This document shows, piece by piece, positions 1 to 7,350 of a stretch of DNA of 64,000 nucleotides. Location: assembly GCF_015265475.1 (NCBI RefSeq), contig NZ_CP054493.1:992001-1056000 (forward strand), written 5' to 3'. Position 1 is the stretch's first letter. Each line of letters starts with the position of its first letter. The translations under genes and the position numbers were made by a program. Source of the stretch: Candidatus Sulfurimonas marisnigri (GTDB taxonomy: Bacteria > Campylobacterota > Campylobacteria > Campylobacterales > Sulfurimonadaceae). Below the pieces are notes generated by a model. The model was not told the DNA's origin, did not search any database, and saw only the letters and a program-made list of their open reading frames with translations.

Positions 1-743
1 TAGGTGCAAATACTTATGAGTCTCAGTATAACATAGGTACTCAAGCAGCTGAGAATGCAATTGCAGCTGCTAAAGGCATATCTTATGCTCATGCTATGAA
101 TTTACCAATTGATGAGAGTAGAATTCCACCATTTGTTAAGCCATTTTTAGAGATGGGTCAAAAGATAGGTTTCTTAGAGTCTCAGATTAACAAATCTCAA
201 ATTATTGCTATAAAAGTAAGTGGTCAAGGTGAGATAGGTAAGTATGTAGAGTCTCTTGCTACTTTTGTTGCAGTTGGTGCAATGAGCCAAACTAGTGATG
301 ACACAATCAACTATGTAAATGCTGATTTTGTAGCTAAAGAGAAAGGTATAAAAGTAGAATCTGAAGCTCTTGTTGATTCAACTGTTTATAAAAACCTAAT
401 TACAATTAAGCTTACTACGGCTGAGGGTGGAACTACTACAATTAGTGCAACAATATTTGATGATAACGTATTCCGTATAGTTGCAATTGATGGTTTTGAT
501 ATTGAAGTAGCACTTAAAGGTGATTTAGTAATACTTAAAAATACTGATGTCCCTGGTGTTATTGGTAGTATAGGGTCAATTTTGGCTAACCATAACGTCA
601 ATATCGCAGACTTCTCACTAGCAAGAAATAATAAAGCACAAGCTATTGCTGTTATTCTTGTTGATAGTATCGTTAATGAGGCTACTCTTAACGAACTTCA
701 ACAGTTAGAAGCTTGCTTAAGCGTCAACTACGCACGTATATAA
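1..743 (+). CDS. serA: D-3-phosphoglycerate dehydrogenase, C-terminal part (cut by window edge)
   Basis: The reading frame is open from base 3 and has no start inside the window, so this is the 3' part of a longer gene. The product would oxidise 3-phosphoglycerate in the first step of serine synthesis. What is visible is the intervening (allosteric substrate-binding) domain followed by a C-terminal ACT domain with the typical signature DVPGVIGSIGSILANHNVNI. That two-domain C-terminus is characteristic of long-form SerA. An internal ATG at 96 is not the real start because similarity-like sequence (TQAAENAIAAA) runs upstream of it. A perfect hairpin lies just after the stop. Confidence 0.9.
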   Translation, partial: GANTYESQYNIGTQAAENAIAAAKGISYAHAMNLPIDESRIPPFVKPFLEMGQKIGFLESQINKSQIIAIKVSGQGEIGKYVESLATFVAVGAMSQTSDDTINYVNADFVAKEKGIKVESEALVDSTVYKNLITIKLTTAEGGTTTISATIFDDNVFRIVAIDGFDIEVALKGDLVILKNTDVPGVIGSIGSILANHNVNIADFSLARNNKAQAIAVILVDSIVNEATLNELQQLEACLSVNYARI

Positions 744-760
744 ATCTAACTTCTCTTTTA

Positions 761-789
761 ATCTACATGTCAATTATTGACATGTAGAT
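761..789. terminator. Perfect hairpin after serA built from CTACATGT half-sites
   Basis: A 13-bp perfect stem (761-773 with 777-789) and a 3-base loop lie 18 bases after the serA stop. The arms contain ATCTACATGT, a variant of the iterated palindrome seen elsewhere in the window. No clear T-run follows, so termination is inferred from position and stem strength only. Confidence 0.5.
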
Positions 790-913
790 AACTTCAATTC
801 CTATTTCATTTTCTTATACTTAATTAAAGTTAACTAAAGAATATTAGGCTAAAATTCTTAGTAAATATTCATGTTATATATTATTTTAAAAGGTTATAAA
901 GTCTATGAATTAT

Positions 914-1977
914 GGCTTAATGAAAAACATGGGGGTCTAAAAAGTGCTTGAAAGTATGTTATATTGGTAGTAAACAAAGGTTAATTTATAAATGGCTGTA
1001 AAAAACTGCAAAGATATGTCCAAGTTGTCAAAAAAACAACACTAAAAAGATAGGTATAAGACGAGGTATTCAGAGATACAGATGTAATGATTGCAACAAG
1101 AAATTTCAGTCCAAAAGAAGACCAAAAAACTTACAAGAAGTTATCTTTAAAAAGTATGTTTATAGAAGACAAATCCTACTTCATTTAGCTGAAGATTATA
1201 AACACAGCATTCCATGGATAAGAAAGCAAATATTTGATTATGAACCTTTAGAGAAAGTTCATAATCCTAGAGCAGTAGTTATTGTCTGTGATGCTACTTT
1301 TTACGGAAAGAAAAAAGACAAGCTAGGTACACTAGTTTTTAAAGATATTTTATCTGGCGAGGTTCTTATTTGGAAGCATGTACAAAGTGAACTAACTAAA
1401 GACTATAAGCAACTTCTTCAAAGACTTTTAGATATGGGCTATACAATAAAAGCTATTATAATTGATGGCAAAAGAGGCTTATACAAGGCTTTTAAAGATT
1501 ATCCAGTGCAAATGTGTCACTTTCATCAAAAGAAAGTTATACAAAGATATATCACAATGCATCCAAGACTAGAAGCCGGTAAAGATCTTCAAAAAATTAT
1601 GTACAACCTGACATCAACAACTCAAACTATTTTTACAAAAAAGCTAAATGAATGGTATGAAAAGTATAAAGATTTTTTAGCAGAAAAGACTATAAATCCT
1701 GACACATTCAAAGAGTCATTTACTCATCAAAAACTTGTATCCGCTTACAAGAGTTTAAAGACAAATCTACCTTACCTTTTTACTTACAAAAATGAGAAAA
1801 ACATTAAAATACATAACACGACAAATGCAATAGATGGCGGTGTATTTTCTCCCATGAAAAAGTTACTCAAAATACACAATGGATTTACTAAAAGTTTGAA
1901 GTTGAAAATTGTTGATGATTATCTAGTTAGTTATAAGAAAAAATGATTATTCAGACCCCCGAATTTTTCATTAAGCC
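914..1977 (+). mobile_element. Insertion sequence, IS256-variant (Zn-binding transposase) with terminal inverted repeats
   Basis: The element is about 1.06 kb and is bounded by 25-bp inverted repeats at 914-938 and 1953-1977 that match at 22 of 25 positions; both begin GGCTTAATGAAAAA and end GGGGGTCT. A single transposase frame lies between them. No direct target duplication is visible at the two outer flanks. The exoprotein reading frame begins immediately after the right repeat, so the element defines the 5' boundary of that fragment. A decayed copy of the right end occurs at 37878-37920. Confidence 0.85.
1002..1946 (+). CDS. Transposase, IS256-variant Zn-binding type; start unclear
   Basis: The frame is open from 1002 to 1946 and contains an N-terminal zinc ribbon (CPSC near codon 6 and CNDC about 26 codons later), then a DDE-type catalytic region with VIVCDATF and IIDGKRGL, and a C-terminal NTTNAIDGG-FSPMKK block typical of IS transposases. 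There is no ATG upstream of the zinc ribbon in this frame. An ATG at 992 sits in another frame and would join this one by a one-base shift inside the six-A run 1000-1005, so the copy either uses frameshifting, a non-ATG start, or carries an inactivating indel. A start at the internal ATG 1434 would lose the zinc ribbon and the first catalytic Asp. Confidence 0.75.
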   Translation, partial: KTAKICPSCQKNNTKKIGIRRGIQRYRCNDCNKKFQSKRRPKNLQEVIFKKYVYRRQILLHLAEDYKHSIPWIRKQIFDYEPLEKVHNPRAVVIVCDATFYGKKKDKLGTLVFKDILSGEVLIWKHVQSELTKDYKQLLQRLLDMGYTIKAIIIDGKRGLYKAFKDYPVQMCHFHQKKVIQRYITMHPRLEAGKDLQKIMYNLTSTTQTIFTKKLNEWYEKYKDFLAEKTINPDTFKESFTHQKLVSAYKSLKTNLPYLFTYKNEKNIKIHNTTNAIDGGVFSPMKKLLKIHNGFTKSLKLKIVDDYLVSYKKK

Positions 1978-2835
1978 GCAAAATACACAGAATCAGCACT
2001 GGACTATAGCCACGATTCATCACTAGCAGATACCAACACACACAACAACGGACAAGTAACAACTTTCCCATCAGTGTTCAATGATAATACACTTGCAACT
2101 AATAATACTGAGTTTAGTGGGTTGGATAAAGTTGTTGGGGATGATAAAATATTTCATGTTCCAGGAACTTTTTCAGACAAAAGAGATGTTGAAAAGAGTT
2201 TTGAAGATGGGTTAAAAAACTTTTACAAAGATGATAAATTAGTTGTAGTTGACCTTGGCAGAGTACTTGAAAATAGTTATGATGATAGAGATAAACTAGC
2301 AGAAATTGTTGTTAAACAAATTATACAAACAATAAAAGACAATCCAGATGAACCAATACGAATTACAGGTCATTCACATGGTGGAAATGTTCAAAAACTA
2401 GTGACACAAAAATTAGTTGAACAGGGTTATAAAAATGTAGTTGATGATGTAATGTACTTAGGAACACCTGTAACAGATAAGCATGTAATGAATAATAAAG
2501 CATTAAAAGATACTGCTACGGTAATTAATGCTTATGATAAGAGTGATTTTGTTCAAAAGAATGGTGGCGATGGTACAACTAGCTTTTTTGGAATTAATAA
2601 ATTTGAAGTTGGTTCGGCTGGTCAAACAATAGAAAATAATTATAGAGTTACAAATATAGAAGTGGAATCACCAAATCAAGGTCTTGAGACTAATAGTATC
2701 TTCAGTTTAAATCCAATAATAACTATAGGAAAAATCATTAATAAACAGTATCAAGATAAGCTTGAAGACCACTCTAATATTGATAAAGTAGAAGTGTTGC
2801 AGCAAATAAAAGAGAAGATGAAAAATGATAAATAA
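1978..2835 (+). CDS. Orphan C-terminal fragment of a large exoprotein with a lipase-like (GHSHGG) domain
   Basis: The frame opens directly at the right end of the insertion sequence, with no credible start; the first ATG is at 2074 and gives 253 residues. Counting from that ATG, a nucleophile-elbow motif GHSHGG lies at 99-104 (Ser101), with YDKSD near 154-158 and EDHSNI near 231-236 as plausible Asp and His of an alpha/beta-hydrolase triad. This resembles lipase-type toxin tips of contact-dependent exoproteins. The next gene overlaps by 11 bases and encodes an exported protein, as expected for an immunity partner. The toxin role is inferred from layout; whether the fragment is expressed is unknown. 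Confidence 0.6.
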   Translation, partial: AKYTESALDYSHDSSLADTNTHNNGQVTTFPSVFNDNTLATNNTEFSGLDKVVGDDKIFHVPGTFSDKRDVEKSFEDGLKNFYKDDKLVVVDLGRVLENSYDDRDKLAEIVVKQIIQTIKDNPDEPIRITGHSHGGNVQKLVTQKLVEQGYKNVVDDVMYLGTPVTDKHVMNNKALKDTATVINAYDKSDFVQKNGGDGTTSFFGINKFEVGSAGQTIENNYRVTNIEVESPNQGLETNSIFSLNPIITIGKIINKQYQDKLEDHSNIDKVEVLQQIKEKMKNDK

Positions 2836-3517
2836 AATACTGATTTTACTATTTATATTATTGAATTATGTAAATGGAGATGATTGTTATCCTGATAGAT
2901 ACTATTACAATTATAATAATAAAAAAATACTTAATATACCTCTTAAGCAAGAATGTATGCTTATTAATAGAGTTTCAAATTTCAAATTTAATTTGGGCTA
3001 TTTTTTCTTTGCTGGTAAAAACCCATTTCAAGTTCCAAAAATTTTCTCAGCTATACAAAGTCCTGCATATTTTTCAGATGAGATATTAAATGAGTTAAAG
3101 ATAAGTAATGGGAAGTATCAACCAATGCTTATTTATTCAAACGATGATAAATATACTTTTATATTAGTTTTAGAAATTGATGAAATTATTTATAAATTTA
3201 ATGTTACTTCGGATTACTTTGATGAAGCTAATCAATTAAGTTTATATCCTAGTGGGTATGGTGACACAGATAAAGAACAACATTATCCAATTTTTATTGA
3301 TGACAATAAATTGATTTTTATAGCAACAAATCATCTTAAAGTTATTGATGCTAAAAAGTATATATTTTCTAGTGATATTTATTTTATTGAAATTGAATTG
3401 CCATTTAATGGTTCTGAGAATGCTGAAGTTATTCATAAAGGTTATTATTTATTACCTAAAGGTTTTCGCAATTATTCGAATAAAGAAATTAAAAACTTTT
3501 TTAAAAAAAGCAAATAA
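2825..3517 (+). CDS. Exported protein of unknown family, putative immunity protein to the upstream lipase-like fragment
   Basis: The 230-residue product starts with a clear signal peptide (basic MINK, then a hydrophobic stretch ending near VNG at residues 17-19) and has no lipobox. No domain was recognised. It overlaps the hydrolase fragment by 11 bases, the usual toxin-immunity arrangement. A periplasmic location would suit neutralising an enzyme that attacks membrane lipids. The gene is visibly more A+T rich than its neighbours, which fits recent acquisition. The immunity role is inference from position and signal peptide. Confidence 0.5.
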   Translation: MINKILILLFILLNYVNGDDCYPDRYYYNYNNKKILNIPLKQECMLINRVSNFKFNLGYFFFAGKNPFQVPKIFSAIQSPAYFSDEILNELKISNGKYQPMLIYSNDDKYTFILVLEIDEIIYKFNVTSDYFDEANQLSLYPSGYGDTDKEQHYPIFIDDNKLIFIATNHLKVIDAKKYIFSSDIYFIEIELPFNGSENAEVIHKGYYLLPKGFRNYSNKEIKNFFKKSK

Positions 3518-3534
3518 AAATAGATAAGCCATAA

Positions 3535-5241
3535 CTTCTACATGTAGAGACTAAAAACCTAGAAGTTGCATCGGTTCAAGACAAGCTAAAAACTAAAACA
3601 AGAAGTATGGGAGCAAGTGCAGGTTTCGGAACAAGTGGACTAAGCAGTGTAGGTGCAAATATGGCAAAAGCAGATATGAACTCTAAGCAAACAGTTCTTA
3701 CAAGCTTAACAGGAAACAAAGTAGATATTTCAGTACAAGAAAATACAACACTAAAAGGTGCAACTATTGCAAGTGTAGATAAAGAGGGTAATGACAATAA
3801 CAACCTAACCCTAAAAACAGACACCCTACATGTAAGCTCACTAAACAACACCCTAAACTCAAAAAGTATTTCTGTTGGTATAAATGTAGGAGGAAGTATA
3901 AAAGACAACACAGCTTCAAATGTTGCACTAAACTTCTCAAACGATACAACCAACAAAAAAACTAAAACCCTAGCAACTCTAGGAAATGGTAATATCTTCG
4001 TAGCAAACAAAGAAGACTCAGACACTAAAATGCTTAACTCTGATATAGCAAACAACGAAGTAGATATTTATGATATATCTAGTCATAAAGGTTTGAAGGG
4101 TGAGTTGGATACTAGACTGCTTACTGAAGAAGGTAGGGCAGAGATAAAAGAGGATGCTAAAAAAGCTGGTGAAGAGATGCAGGAATTGGATAAGATACTT
4201 CCAAGTGCTAATAATGAAAATGAAGTTTTAGCGGGAATAGGTAAAACATTAAATTTACTAAATACGGTGAGTTTAGGTATTATACCAAGTGATGATAGTG
4301 ATGGTGGATTGATAGGTCAAATACCTGTGTTGTTTGGGCAACATGATGTTAATCAAAAAGTAATAAAAGTAGTATCAAAGGATTCTTTATATATGAAAGA
4401 AAACCCAGACAGTTTTGTAGCTATGAAAGATAGTGATTATTATAAAAACGCATCAAAAGAAACAAAAGACATGTTAGACCTAAGAAGTGATTTGTATGTG
4501 TCAAAAGTGCCTATTAAAGTAGACAAAAATAGTGCAACTTATCAAAACGCTACAAATGGTATGATGAATACCGAAGCAGATGCAATTAAGAATGCAATAA
4601 ATCAAACTCATAAAAAAGCTGATGATATTGATAAAACTGTAAACTTAACACTAAACTACAATCCAACACATGGATTACTAGGTGATGGTTTAGAATCACT
4701 AGTAGATAAAGTAGGAGGAACAACAGGAATGGCGGAACAAACAGGAGAGTTTATAAGAGATGTGACAACTGCTAGAGGAAAAGACGGTTCAAACTTTGCA
4801 GCACACTCTCAGGCAAACATCTTGACAAAATCAGGAATAGAATATATAAATGAAATATCAATTAATAATCCAGCGTTAGGGTTTTTAAGTAGGGATTATT
4901 ATATGGATACAACAAAAGCCACAAAAAAAGAGCAAGAAGCAGGTATTCCAACATTTAAAGGATATGGCTCACCTATTAACACCGAGGATATGGATGGTGT
5001 AATTGGAGAATATGGTCTAAAATATAATTATAAAGGAATGACAACAAACTCACATGACTTCGTAGGAGAAGTACTAGGTGGAAATGAAGCTAACAATGAA
5101 GATAGAGGATTGATTAGGTTAACAGACCCTATAAACCCAGTAACATATATAGAAGGGTTGGTTTTATTTACAGACTATTCACCTCATAGTACTTATAAGT
5201 GTAATCCTGCTAATGGCGATATGTGTGGAGATAAGAAATAA
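3535..5241 (+). CDS. Orphan C-terminal part of a hemagglutinin-type exoprotein with a hydrolase-like tip
   Basis: The frame is open from 3535, just after a stop at 3532; the first ATG is at 3607 (544 residues). Upstream of that ATG it reads LLHVETKNLEVASVQD, typical of hemagglutinin-repeat exoproteins, and residues 1-130 continue in the same repeat style (TTLKGATIASVDKEGN). The C-terminal half has YNPTHGLLGD (351-360), TTGMAEQTGEF (372-382) and AAHSQAN (398-404), a nucleophile-elbow-like motif, with SPHSTY near 525-530 as a possible catalytic His. The N-terminal secretion and repeat regions are missing, so this is an orphan tip. The next gene (lipoprotein) is coupled through TAATG. Confidence 0.65.
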   Translation, partial: LLHVETKNLEVASVQDKLKTKTRSMGASAGFGTSGLSSVGANMAKADMNSKQTVLTSLTGNKVDISVQENTTLKGATIASVDKEGNDNNNLTLKTDTLHVSSLNNTLNSKSISVGINVGGSIKDNTASNVALNFSNDTTNKKTKTLATLGNGNIFVANKEDSDTKMLNSDIANNEVDIYDISSHKGLKGELDTRLLTEEGRAEIKEDAKKAGEEMQELDKILPSANNENEVLAGIGKTLNLLNTVSLGIIPSDDSDGGLIGQIPVLFGQHDVNQKVIKVVSKDSLYMKENPDSFVAMKDSDYYKNASKETKDMLDLRSDLYVSKVPIKVDKNSATYQNATNGMMNTEADAIKNAINQTHKKADDIDKTVNLTLNYNPTHGLLGDGLESLVDKVGGTTGMAEQTGEFIRDVTTARGKDGSNFAAHSQANILTKSGIEYINEISINNPALGFLSRDYYMDTTKATKKEQEAGIPTFKGYGSPINTEDMDGVIGEYGLKYNYKGMTTNSHDFVGEVLGGNEANNEDRGLIRLTDPINPVTYIEGLVLFTDYSPHSTYKCNPANGDMCGDKK

Positions 5242-5969
5242 TGAGATATTTAATTTTAATACTAGCAATAATCTTTTTTAGTGGGTGTTCTTTTGGTTCT
5301 TCATATAGAAATGTAACACCTAATGAATATATTGAGAATAAATATGTTAGCGTCAATATTGCCGATAGTTCATATAGAATAAATAAAAAATATGACACTG
5401 TACCTAAGTTAGAAACTGGACTACCTAGTTTTAATAAAAGTAGAAACGGTACAAGCTATAAAATCAATTTTAGAACCTACCCATATAAAGATGCACTTTT
5501 TTATAAACAATTTTTCAATAAAGATGCAGTGTATGATGACAGTGATATTGTAAAAGAAACTTATGATGAAAATGATAAAGAACAAGGAATAAACTATAAA
5601 AAAGGATGGCAAGTTTATGTTAATGATATGAGATGTGCTGGAGGAGTTTATGCCAGAGTATCAAAAGGCTTGTACCAACATGTGGATAAGAACTATGGTA
5701 TAACTTGCGGTTACTACGATAAAACAGAAGGCAGACGATTATTAGATATAAGTTATAGCTACTTCTATGCTAATGGCAATACAAGACTTCAAAAGGATAA
5801 AGATAAACCAAGAGAAGAACTTGTAAGTCAAGAACAAGCTGAAGAAGGTTTAAAAGAAGCAGTAAAAGCTTTAGTAAAAACCATAAAAATAAAAAACTTA
5901 GATAAAGAGAGAATGGAAAAAGAGGGCTTAATGCACTATGATAAAGAGTTTGAATCAACTAAGTGGTAA
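5241..5969 (+). CDS. Lipoprotein of unknown family, putative immunity protein
   Basis: The 242-residue product begins with a lipoprotein signal peptide whose lipobox reads FSGC (Cys16), so it should be anchored in an envelope membrane. No known domain was recognised. The start codon overlaps the stop of the exoprotein fragment by one base (TAATG), implying coupled translation. Position and localisation suggest immunity against the upstream hydrolase-like domain. Highly charged lysine-rich C-terminus. The role is inferred, not shown by homology. Confidence 0.5.
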   Translation: MRYLILILAIIFFSGCSFGSSYRNVTPNEYIENKYVSVNIADSSYRINKKYDTVPKLETGLPSFNKSRNGTSYKINFRTYPYKDALFYKQFFNKDAVYDDSDIVKETYDENDKEQGINYKKGWQVYVNDMRCAGGVYARVSKGLYQHVDKNYGITCGYYDKTEGRRLLDISYSYFYANGNTRLQKDKDKPREELVSQEQAEEGLKEAVKALVKTIKIKNLDKERMEKEGLMHYDKEFESTKW

Positions 5970-5983
5970 ACAGTTGATATTGT

Positions 5984-6042
5984 GACATGTAGAAATAAAA
6001 AATGTGCAAACCCATAAACCTAAAATCTAACTTCTACATGTC
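5984..6042. repeat. Inverted repeat carrying CTACATGT-type arms after the immunity gene
   Basis: GACATGTAGAA at 5984-5994 and its exact complement TTCTACATGTC at 6032-6042 form an 11-bp perfect stem with a 37-base loop, 15 bases past the lipoprotein stop. It may act as a terminator or be a scar of the iterated CTACATGTAG family. Confidence 0.45.
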
Positions 6043-6153
6043 AAACTTAAACCCTAAAAATTATCTACATGTAGATATCACAAAAACTATACTACCCCAA
6101 AAAGTAAAGGGAAGGTTGATAGAGGTTAAAGTATCTAGTAGAAGAAACCATTA

Positions 6154-6169
6154 ATGCCATTTATGGCAT
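6154..6169. promoter_or_regulatory. Palindromic operator candidate upstream of the XRE/Fic pair
   Basis: ATGCCAT-TT-ATGGCAT is a perfect 7+2+7 palindrome ending 21 bases before the XRE start and abutting a TATAAT-like CATAAT. Toxin-antitoxin operons are typically autoregulated by the antitoxin binding such a site; that is the inferred role. Confidence 0.5.
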
Positions 6170-6190
6170 AATACTTCTAAAGGAGTTGTT

Positions 6191-6571
6191 ATGAAAAGGT
6201 TAGACTTAATAAATCAAATCATTGCTAGAAAAGAGCAACTTGGTATCACTATAGAAAATCTTGCTAAGCTTAGTGGTGTTGGCGTAAGAACAATTAATAG
6301 ACTATTAAAAAATGAAGATGTTAAGTTAAGCACTATTGAGCATGTAACAAACTTCTTAGGATTAGACTTTGCAGGCAATGAACAAGTATCTATACAAGCC
6401 TTAAAGAAGCATAGAGCGCATGAGAAAGCTTTGTTTTTAGCTTCTGTAGTTCAAGGTACATCAGCACTGGAGATGCAGGGTTTAGAAGATGATAGTTTAA
6501 ACACCATCATAGCCGCTTACGAAAAAGAGTTTCTTAGTGGAAGTTATAAAGATACTCTATGGGTAGCTTAA
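6191..6571 (+). CDS. XRE-family helix-turn-helix regulator, putative antitoxin partner of Fic protein
   Basis: The 126-residue protein has an N-terminal helix-turn-helix (about residues 15-60, with LAKLSGVGVRTINRLLKNE) and an acidic helical C-terminus. A good ribosome site (AAAGGAG, 6179-6185) precedes the ATG. The fic gene starts one base after its stop, so the pair is one transcript. By arrangement it should be the DNA-binding antitoxin or regulator of the Fic enzyme. It resembles the 'mobile mystery protein A' partner in layout, but that family assignment was not verified. Confidence 0.7.
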   Translation: MKRLDLINQIIARKEQLGITIENLAKLSGVGVRTINRLLKNEDVKLSTIEHVTNFLGLDFAGNEQVSIQALKKHRAHEKALFLASVVQGTSALEMQGLEDDSLNTIIAAYEKEFLSGSYKDTLWVA

Positions 6572-6572
6572 A

Positions 6573-7175
6573 ATGATACATTCTACAAAACCTATAGACG
6601 ATGCTACTCCACTTGATGACATATCAGGACTAAAACTACCAAGAGATAAAGTTTACTCTCTTAAAGAGATCTATGTTGCAGAAGCAAATAATATAGCAGT
6701 TGCAACAATTAAATACTTGTCAGCACCACCATCTAAAAAAGTAGCACCGTTCTCTTATGAATGGCTCTCAAAGCTTCACGAAGAGATGTTTGGAAATGTA
6801 TGGGATTGGGCTGGAAAGTTTAGACAAGTAGAACTCTCTATTGGTATAAAGGCTTATCAAGTGCCAACAGCATTAAAAGAACTAGCAGATGATATAGCTT
6901 ATTGGGATAAGAATAAAACATTTAACATATACGAAACAGCGACAAGGATACATCACAGAGCAGTTCAAATCCACCCTTATAAAAACGGTAATGGTCGCTG
7001 GTCAAGAATGTTAGCAAATATATATCTTAGACAGAATGGTTCTATGCCCGTAAAATGGCAAGAAGACTTACTATCAAAAGAGAATCCCAAACGAGATGAG
7101 TATATTCAAGCACTTAAAGCTGCTGATAATGGGGATTATTCATATTTAATTGAGATGCATAAAAGAACATACTAA
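6573..7175 (+). CDS. Fic/DOC family protein (mobile mystery protein B-like)
   Basis: Fic enzymes transfer AMP or other nucleotide-derived groups to target proteins. The core motif is visible at residues 134-145 as HPYKNGNGRWSR, with the catalytic His134; the position usually held by Asp or Glu is Asn138. Upstream blocks EWLSKLHEEMFGNVWDWAGKFR (63-84) match the group called mobile mystery protein B, known from TA-like pairs on mobile DNA. The length (200 residues) is normal. It is translationally linked to the XRE gene. No inhibitory (S/T)xxxE(G/N) helix was identified with confidence in this protein. Confidence 0.8.
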   Translation: MIHSTKPIDDATPLDDISGLKLPRDKVYSLKEIYVAEANNIAVATIKYLSAPPSKKVAPFSYEWLSKLHEEMFGNVWDWAGKFRQVELSIGIKAYQVPTALKELADDIAYWDKNKTFNIYETATRIHHRAVQIHPYKNGNGRWSRMLANIYLRQNGSMPVKWQEDLLSKENPKRDEYIQALKAADNGDYSYLIEMHKRTY

Positions 7176-7350
7176 TAATTACCTATAAACCTTTCAACGA
7201 CTTTTGACTGGCGGTTTAATTTATAGGAATGTTAGGTTGTGTGTTAATGATATTGAAAAGTTTTATATATATTGATAGTTTATTGAAAAAATTCATATTT
7301 TATTGTAAAATACATTACAGTAACTGATATTACTATAAGTGCAGGACAGA

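Noticed and set aside
386-601. Minus-strand ORF inside serA
   Set aside because: It is a shadow of the serA frame with no ribosome site or family resemblance.
3576-4055. 159-codon minus-strand ORF opposite the exoprotein fragment
   Set aside because: Low-complexity Leu/Phe/Val-rich translation opposite a repeat-rich real gene; the plus-strand frame has recognisable hemagglutinin-type repeats.
1978-5241. Treating the two exoprotein fragments as one gene broken by frameshifts
   Set aside because: An intact exported-protein gene with its own stop lies between them, and the second fragment restarts in repeat-type sequence after a stop, so they are separate modules.
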